This document shows positions 6,232 to 9,664 of a DNA stretch of 9,664 bases, in pieces (positions within the stretch are counted from its first letter, which is position 1; every line of letters begins with the position of its first letter). A model generated the notes under the pieces. The model was not told the DNA's origin, made no database searches, and saw only the letters and a program-made list of their open reading frames with translations. The position numbers and the translations under genes are program-made. Source of the DNA: Elusimicrobiota bacterium (GTDB taxonomy: Bacteria; Elusimicrobiota; Elusimicrobia; 2-02-FULL-39-32); contig JAHFCA010000002.1 in assembly GCA_023249715.1 (NCBI GenBank), positions 15,020-24,683 of the forward strand, in the 5' to 3' direction.

Positions 6232-7124
6232 TAAAAAATTTTCTAACTATAAAAATTCCTATGTTTTGGTTTTTCTTTATTCTCATTCTCAGCGCTATCC
6301 TGTTTTGGGGTTATGTTACTTCTAACCTCATATTAAAAATTCCCCGACTTCCTTTAGACTCTAACCCTAAAACATTTGGGCATGATTATGAACTCTTTAA
6401 GGTGACTACAGACGATGGGGTAGAATTAGAAGGTTGGTTTATTCCTTGTAAGAAAAATTCCCAGACCACGATTGTAGTTCTCCATGGTTGGGGAGCCAAT
6501 CGCAGCGATGTGCTCGCTTCGACGCTCTTTTTAAACGCGGACTATAATATGGTCTATTTTGATTTTAGGAACCATGGCCGTTCGGGCGGAAGTAAGACTT
6601 CCCTTTCTTGTTTAGAAGTGCAAGATTTTTTAACGGTTATTCGTTATTTAAAATATCAAAAGAGCGAGTATGCGAAAGAGATGGGAGTATATGGTTTTTC
6701 TATGGGGGGCGCTATTGCGATTACAGGCTCGAGCCAAGTGCGAGAAGTGAAAGCGGTGATCGCGGAAAGTCCCTTTTCTTCATTCGATCATATTGTAACC
6801 CGGTATGCCAAAATATTTTATGGCATCCCTTCTTATTTAGTGCCAATTACGCTTACATTTGCTCGCATACGGTTAGGGTTTAACCCGGAAAAATGCGCCC
6901 CCATTCATTGGATAGATAAACTCTCTCCGCGCCCATTCTTTCTCATTCAGGGTGGGAACGATCTCCGTATGCCCGTTAGTGAAGGGCAGGCTCTCTATGA
7001 TAAAGCGGGAGAACCTAAAGAAATTTGGACGGTGGCTGGTGCTGACCATGGCACTATTCGCCAAGATTTTGCGGATCAATACCAACATCGCATTCATGCC
7101 TTTTTTAACCGGTATTTAAAGTAG
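6228..7124 (+). CDS. Membrane-anchored alpha/beta hydrolase
   Basis: This is an alpha/beta-hydrolase-fold protein of 298 residues with one N-terminal membrane segment (about 12-33). The catalytic triad can be read: nucleophile S158 in GFSMGG, acid D245 in GGNDLRMP, and H274 in GADHG. The oxyanion segment is LHGWGAN at 85-91, followed by DFRNHGRSGG at 112-121. The pattern resembles the YqkD/BEM46-like group of membrane-tethered serine hydrolases. The substrate cannot be told. The TTG start at 6228 overlaps the panB stop (TTGA) and keeps two lysines before the membrane helix. An alternative ATG at 6261 (287 residues) has TATAAA (6248-6253) 7 nt before it, the leaderless geometry seen elsewhere in this window. 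The start is therefore uncertain. The operon position suggests co-expression with panB, not necessarily shared function. Confidence 0.88.
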   Translation: MIKNFLTIKIPMFWFFFILILSAILFWGYVTSNLILKIPRLPLDSNPKTFGHDYELFKVTTDDGVELEGWFIPCKKNSQTTIVVLHGWGANRSDVLASTLFLNADYNMVYFDFRNHGRSGGSKTSLSCLEVQDFLTVIRYLKYQKSEYAKEMGVYGFSMGGAIAITGSSQVREVKAVIAESPFSSFDHIVTRYAKIFYGIPSYLVPITLTFARIRLGFNPEKCAPIHWIDKLSPRPFFLIQGGNDLRMPVSEGQALYDKAGEPKEIWTVAGADHGTIRQDFADQYQHRIHAFFNRYLK

Positions 7125-7128
7125 AGCG

Positions 7129-7155
7129 AATCAGGAGCGCCTGGCGCTCATGATT
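7129..7155. terminator. Hairpin between convergent hydrolase gene and cysH
   Basis: GAGCGC (7135-7140) and GCGCTC (7144-7149) form a perfect 6-bp stem around the loop CTG. After one G-A mismatch the stem continues with AATCA/TGATT (7129-7133 and 7151-7155). It sits just after the hydrolase stop and includes the cysH stop codon (7148-7150). Neither side carries a real T-run, so it may be a transcript-end stabiliser or a weak bidirectional terminator, not a classical intrinsic one. Confidence 0.45.
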
Positions 7156-7861
7156 TCTGAGGCAGGTGGATGCCGCACTCTTTATGGTCGGGTTGTTCCC
7201 ACCACCAGCGGCCAGCGCGCAAATCTTCCCCTGGTTTTGTGGCGCGGGTACAGGGAGCGCAGCCTATAGAAGCGTATCCCAGATCGTGCAGCTTGTTGTA
7301 GGGAACTTTGTTCTTTTGGATATAGTCCCACACTTCTTTGGTGGTCCAATCGATCAGAGGGTTCAATTTTACTATTCCTTCTCGTGGTTCATTGAGTTCT
7401 ATTTTAGAGGTGGAAACGCGAGTTGCCGATTGCTCTCGGCGTAGACCTGTAATCCAAGCGTTGAGTGTCGTTAAAATGCGGTTCAAAGGAACTACCTTCC
7501 TCATATAGCAACATTCTTTTCTATTTTCTATACTTTGGCGAAAGGAATAGAACCCTTTTTCTCGTTCCAGTTTTTCTATAGACTCTTTCTCCGGGAACTG
7601 GGATTCTATGGTTACTTTGTATTTTTCGCGGGTTCGCTCCATGACTTCGTAGGTTTCTTCGTTCAATCGGCCGGTATCTAAGGTGAATATGCGGAAATCA
7701 CTCCCCCGGATCTTATAGATCATATCGATCAATACTGATTCTTCACATTGAAAACTGGAAGCTAAGGCAATCTTAGGCGAAAAATTTAAAAAGGCCCATT
7801 GCAAGAGTTCCGGAGCGCTTTTTAATTCTAATTGAGGGAGTTCTTTTTGGATATTTTTCAT
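7148..7861 (-). CDS. cysH: Assimilatory APS reductase, CysH family, [4Fe-4S] type
   Basis: This enzyme reduces adenylyl sulfate (APS) to sulfite with thioredoxin in assimilatory sulfate reduction in the cytoplasm. It has 237 residues. The N-terminal SSFQCEESVLIDM at 35-47 and LDTGRLNEETY at 61-71 form the nucleotide-binding part of the adenine-nucleotide hydrolase-like fold. The paired C117-C118 (ECCYMRK) and C201-C204 (IGCAPC) are the four [4Fe-4S] ligands that separate APS reductases from cluster-free PAPS reductases. C229 in KECGIH is the C-terminal catalytic cysteine. On that basis APS, not PAPS, is the likely substrate. The gene stands alone on the minus strand, with no cysD, cysN or sulfite reductase in view. 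It diverges from purN-cysM, so cysteine synthase is transcribed from the other side of the same 64-bp region. No strong Shine-Dalgarno precedes the ATG. Confidence 0.95.
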   Translation of the reverse strand: MKNIQKELPQLELKSAPELLQWAFLNFSPKIALASSFQCEESVLIDMIYKIRGSDFRIFTLDTGRLNEETYEVMERTREKYKVTIESQFPEKESIEKLEREKGFYSFRQSIENRKECCYMRKVVPLNRILTTLNAWITGLRREQSATRVSTSKIELNEPREGIVKLNPLIDWTTKEVWDYIQKNKVPYNKLHDLGYASIGCAPCTRATKPGEDLRAGRWWWEQPDHKECGIHLPQKS

Positions 7862-7885
7862 GGTTGGGACTCTAAAGTAAGTCTA

Positions 7886-7913
7886 ATTTTACAAAAATAG
7901 AACAAAATGATAA
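7886..7913 (-). promoter_or_regulatory. Possible cysH promoter
   Basis: On the minus strand TTATCA (7913-7908, four of six) is followed after 16 nt by TAAAAT (7891-7886, five of six). Transcription would begin near 7879, leaving a leader of about 18 nt without a Shine-Dalgarno sequence. A competing -10, TAGAGT, ends 7 nt before the ATG. The -10 overlaps the -35 of the divergent purN promoter. Confidence 0.3.
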
Positions 7914-7916
7914 AGT
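7888..7916 (+). promoter_or_regulatory. Predicted promoter of purN-cysM
   Basis: TTTACA (7888-7893, five of six) and TAAAGT (7911-7916, four of six) are separated by exactly 17 nt. The -10 ends 9 nt before the purN ATG at 7926, so the expected start site lies within about three bases of the start codon and no Shine-Dalgarno can fit. The message would be leaderless or nearly so. Confidence 0.45.
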
Positions 7917-7925
7917 CATAAAGCT

Positions 7926-8552
7926 ATGGTTCAAAAGGATAAAAAAATAAAAATTGGAGCGTTGGTTTCCGGCAATGGGACTAACTTGCAGTCCATTTTA
8001 GATGCTATGAAGCGGGGGGTATTAAAAAACATCGCTCAAGGTGTTATTGTGATTTCAAACCGGCCGGAAGCGTATGCGTTAAAGCGAGCCCAAGAAGCGG
8101 GAGTAGAAGCCCTTTTTTTAGATTCTAAGTTGTTTGGATCCCGGCAAGAATATTTCGATATGATTTGTCAGGAATTGGAAAAACGAGAAGTAGACCTTAT
8201 CTGTTTAGCGGGCTTTCTCTTGAAATTAGAAGGGAATATTTTTAAAAAATTTTCCGAAAGAATCCTCAATATCCATCCGGCGCTTTTGCCTAAGTTTGGA
8301 GGGAAAGGGATGTATGGCCACTTTGTGCACGAAGCCGTCTTAAACGCCGAAGAAAAAGAGTCTGGCGCCAGCGTCCATTTAGTAGACGAAGAATTTGACC
8401 ATGGCCCTGTTCTCTTGCAAAGAAAAGTTCCGGTATTGGGGAGAGATACCGCGCAAGTTCTGGCCGACCGGGTTTTAAAAGAAGAACATATTCTCTATCC
8501 CGAAGCGATCCGTTTATATATTCAAACTAAATTAAAAATTCCCATTGCCTAA
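7926..8552 (+). CDS. purN: Phosphoribosylglycinamide formyltransferase PurN
   Basis: PurN transfers a formyl group from 10-formyl-THF to glycinamide ribonucleotide, the third step of de novo purine synthesis. It has 208 residues, normal for a stand-alone bacterial PurN. VSGNGTNLQ at 14-22 is the phosphate-binding loop. The catalytic set is complete: N115 and H117 in NIHPALLP, and D158 in EEFDHGP (E. coli N106, H108, D144). GKGMYGHFVHEAV at 126-138 and SGASVHLVDEEFD at 146-158 are typical of the family. No other pur gene is nearby. The gene precedes cysM with a 1-nt gap between stop and ATG, so the two are co-transcribed. There is no Shine-Dalgarno; a well-spaced promoter abuts the ATG. Confidence 0.96.
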   Translation: MVQKDKKIKIGALVSGNGTNLQSILDAMKRGVLKNIAQGVIVISNRPEAYALKRAQEAGVEALFLDSKLFGSRQEYFDMICQELEKREVDLICLAGFLLKLEGNIFKKFSERILNIHPALLPKFGGKGMYGHFVHEAVLNAEEKESGASVHLVDEEFDHGPVLLQRKVPVLGRDTAQVLADRVLKEEHILYPEAIRLYIQTKLKIPIA

Positions 8553-8553
8553 T

Positions 8554-9507
8554 ATGGATGCGAACATATTAAATTATATTGGGAATACTCCTCTTATAAA
8601 GCTCAACTCTTTTCAGAAATGGATTCCAAAAGGAGTTTCCATTTACGCCAAGGCTGAATTTAAAAATCCCGGAGGCTCCGTAAAAGACAGACCCGCTAAG
8701 AAAATGATTATGGAAGCGATTCGCGCCGGCCAACTCACTCCCGATAAAACCATTTTAGATTCTTCTTCCGGCAATACAGGAATTGGGTACGCGCTTATTG
8801 CGGCGGCTCTGGGTTTTAAATGTGAGCTGGTCATGCCAGAAAACGTTTCCGAAAAAAGAAGGATTATAGAATCTTTTGGCGCCCGCATTATTTTAACCGA
8901 TTCTCTGGAAGGGTCCGACGGAGCAATTGTAGAAGCGAGAAACCGTTTTAACAGCGCTCCCGACAAATATTTTATGCCCGACCAATACAATAACCCCAAC
9001 AATTGGAAAGCCCATTACGAAACGACCGCCGAGGAAATTTGGCAGCAGACGGGAGGCGCTCTGACCCATTTTGTGGCCGGGATTGGCACCAGCGGCACGC
9101 TGATGGGAAATGGCCGGCGACTGAGAGAATTAAAACCGAATATTCAAATTGTAGCTGTAGAACCGGAGGGAGCTCTGCATGGGTTAGAGGGGTTAAAACA
9201 TATGGAATCTTCCATTGTTCCCGGTATTTATGACCCCACGGTTTATGATCGGAAAATTTCCGTTTTTACCGAGGACGCTTATGAAATGACTTGCCGCCTC
9301 GCCCGCCAAGAGGGAGTTTTGGTGGGGTATTCTTCCGGAGCTGCTTTACAAGCCTGTTACCAAATTGCCAATGAAATAAAAGAGGGGATGATTGTGACCC
9401 TATTCCCCGATAGCGGGGAACGGTATCTCACCACTCAATTTTGGGACGAAGTTTTAAAGTATTGGGAAGAACATTGGAAATTTTTTAACTCCGCGCGCGG
9501 AGCTTAA
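8554..9507 (+). CDS. cysM: Cysteine synthase, CysM-like PLP enzyme
   Basis: This fold-type II PLP enzyme makes cysteine by replacing the acetyl or phosphate group of an activated serine with sulfide or a sulfur carrier. Numbered from the ATG at 8554 it has 317 residues. K44 in NPGGSVKDRP is the PLP lysine, SSGNTG at 71-76 is the substrate loop, GIGTSGT at 176-182 binds the PLP phosphate, and S287 in PDSGERY contacts the pyridine ring. The region EPEGALHGLEGLKHMESSIVP (203-223) lacks the GGxxGPHKIQGIG segment of classical O-acetylserine-specific CysK and looks more like the CysM/O-phosphoserine group, so the acceptor substrate is open. An in-frame TTG at 8545 inside purN would add three residues; I prefer the ATG because homologues usually begin shortly before YIGNTPL. 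It supports the same pathway as cysH. Confidence 0.93.
   Translation: MDANILNYIGNTPLIKLNSFQKWIPKGVSIYAKAEFKNPGGSVKDRPAKKMIMEAIRAGQLTPDKTILDSSSGNTGIGYALIAAALGFKCELVMPENVSEKRRIIESFGARIILTDSLEGSDGAIVEARNRFNSAPDKYFMPDQYNNPNNWKAHYETTAEEIWQQTGGALTHFVAGIGTSGTLMGNGRRLRELKPNIQIVAVEPEGALHGLEGLKHMESSIVPGIYDPTVYDRKISVFTEDAYEMTCRLARQEGVLVGYSSGAALQACYQIANEIKEGMIVTLFPDSGERYLTTQFWDEVLKYWEEHWKFFNSARGA
9489..9502. repeat. GC-rich perfect palindrome at the end of cysM
   Basis: CTCCGCGCGCGGAG is a 14-bp perfect palindrome, much more GC-rich than its surroundings, formed by the last sense codons of cysM. It can fold as a short hairpin but has no T-run after it. It also falls inside the spacer of a possible promoter (TTAACT 9485-9490, 17 nt, TATAAA 9508-9513) for the next gene. 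Confidence 0.5.
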
Positions 9508-9511
9508 TATA

Positions 9512-9516
9512 AAGGA
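9512..9516 (+). promoter_or_regulatory. Shine-Dalgarno site of the last gene
   Basis: AAGGA lies 9 nt before the ATG at 9526, a good ribosome-binding position. It is the only convincing Shine-Dalgarno sequence I find in the window. It overlaps a possible -10 (TATAAA, 9508-9513); if that promoter were used the AAGGA would not be in the transcript, so the site favours readthrough from cysM or a more distant promoter. Confidence 0.55.
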
Positions 9517-9525
9517 ACTCCAACT

Positions 9526-9664
9526 ATGAGAGATACAGAACAGCCCATTAATATCGATGGTGAAATAGAAATAAAGCAGACCGTGCGTCCTAAAATTAGT
9601 TTTACTCGACAAGCGAACATGGCGAATAAAAAGATTTACCTTCTTGCCCAAAAAAATAGGGAAA
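9526..9664 (+). CDS. N-terminus of probable acetyl-CoA synthetase (partial)
   Basis: The first 46 residues of a gene running off the right edge. After a variable charged stretch (residues 1-24) comes ISFTRQANMANKKIYLLAQ at 24-42. That fits the start of AMP-forming acetate-CoA ligases, where a phrase such as 'F..QANI....Y..A..+PE.FW' opens the fold. The diagnostic FW and the AMP-binding motifs lie beyond the window, so the identification rests on a short resemblance and I give no symbol. If right, the enzyme converts acetate, ATP and CoA to acetyl-CoA. The ATG is preceded by AAGGA at 9 nt and follows cysM by 18 nt. Confidence 0.55.
   Translation, partial: MRDTEQPINIDGEIEIKQTVRPKISFTRQANMANKKIYLLAQKNRE

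Noticed and set aside
6228..6253. TTGATA (6228-6233) plus TATAAA (6248-6253) as an internal promoter for the hydrolase gene
   Set aside because: The hexamers match well, but the 14-nt spacer is too short for a normal sigma-70 promoter. The TATAAA alone is mentioned as a possible leaderless -10.
8545..8553. TTG start for cysM overlapping the end of purN
   Set aside because: It adds only three residues (MPN). The ATG at 8554 follows the purN stop by one base and gives the usual N-terminus.
8643..9002. Minus-strand open frame antisense to cysM
   Set aside because: cysM carries every PLP-enzyme motif across this stretch. The antisense reading is a shadow of its codon pattern.
1..9664. CRISPR array, tRNA or rRNA genes, insertion sequences or phage genes
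   Set aside because: I found no regularly spaced repeats, cloverleaf-like segments, transposase or integrase reading frames, or terminal inverted repeats on either strand.

Overview
The window is a piece of chromosome from an unidentified, moderately AT-rich bacterium, and it carries only housekeeping and metabolic genes. A secreted outer-membrane beta-barrel protein implies a diderm (Gram-negative) cell envelope. A membrane-bound succinate dehydrogenase implies a respiratory chain. The sdh anchor subunits most resemble the type known from Actinobacteria (for example the Mycobacterium tuberculosis sdhCDAB set), so the window alone does not place the organism in a phylum. I see no mobile element, CRISPR array, tRNA, rRNA or phage gene.

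Layout. Positions 1-257 hold the 3' end of an unrecognised gene on the plus strand, which converges on the sdh operon. On the minus strand, positions 4907 to 407 read as one unit: an Omp85-like barrel protein, then sdhC, sdhD, sdhA and sdhB. The spacings are 24 nt and 12 nt, followed by a 4-nt and a 1-nt overlap. Only 38 bp separate the barrel gene from the divergent plus-strand unit folK-panB-alpha/beta hydrolase (4946-7124), whose members overlap by 4 nt. That unit converges on cysH (7861-7148, minus strand) across a strong hairpin. A 64-bp divergent region then leads to purN-cysM (7926-9507). The window closes on the start of another plus-strand gene, probably acetyl-CoA synthetase.

Function. 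The genes cover the succinate step of the TCA cycle and electron entry into the quinone pool, outer-membrane biogenesis, folate and pantothenate synthesis, and purine synthesis (PurN uses the folate cofactor 10-formyl-THF). Assimilatory sulfur reduction and cysteine synthesis are represented by CysH and CysM. Probable acetate activation is at the right edge.

The most unusual feature is regulatory. Almost no gene has a Shine-Dalgarno sequence. Several have a TANNNT -10-like hexamer 6-9 nt before the start codon, the arrangement seen in leaderless ('TA-led') genes. Two divergent pairs appear to have overlapping promoters. I found no clearly new biological system here.
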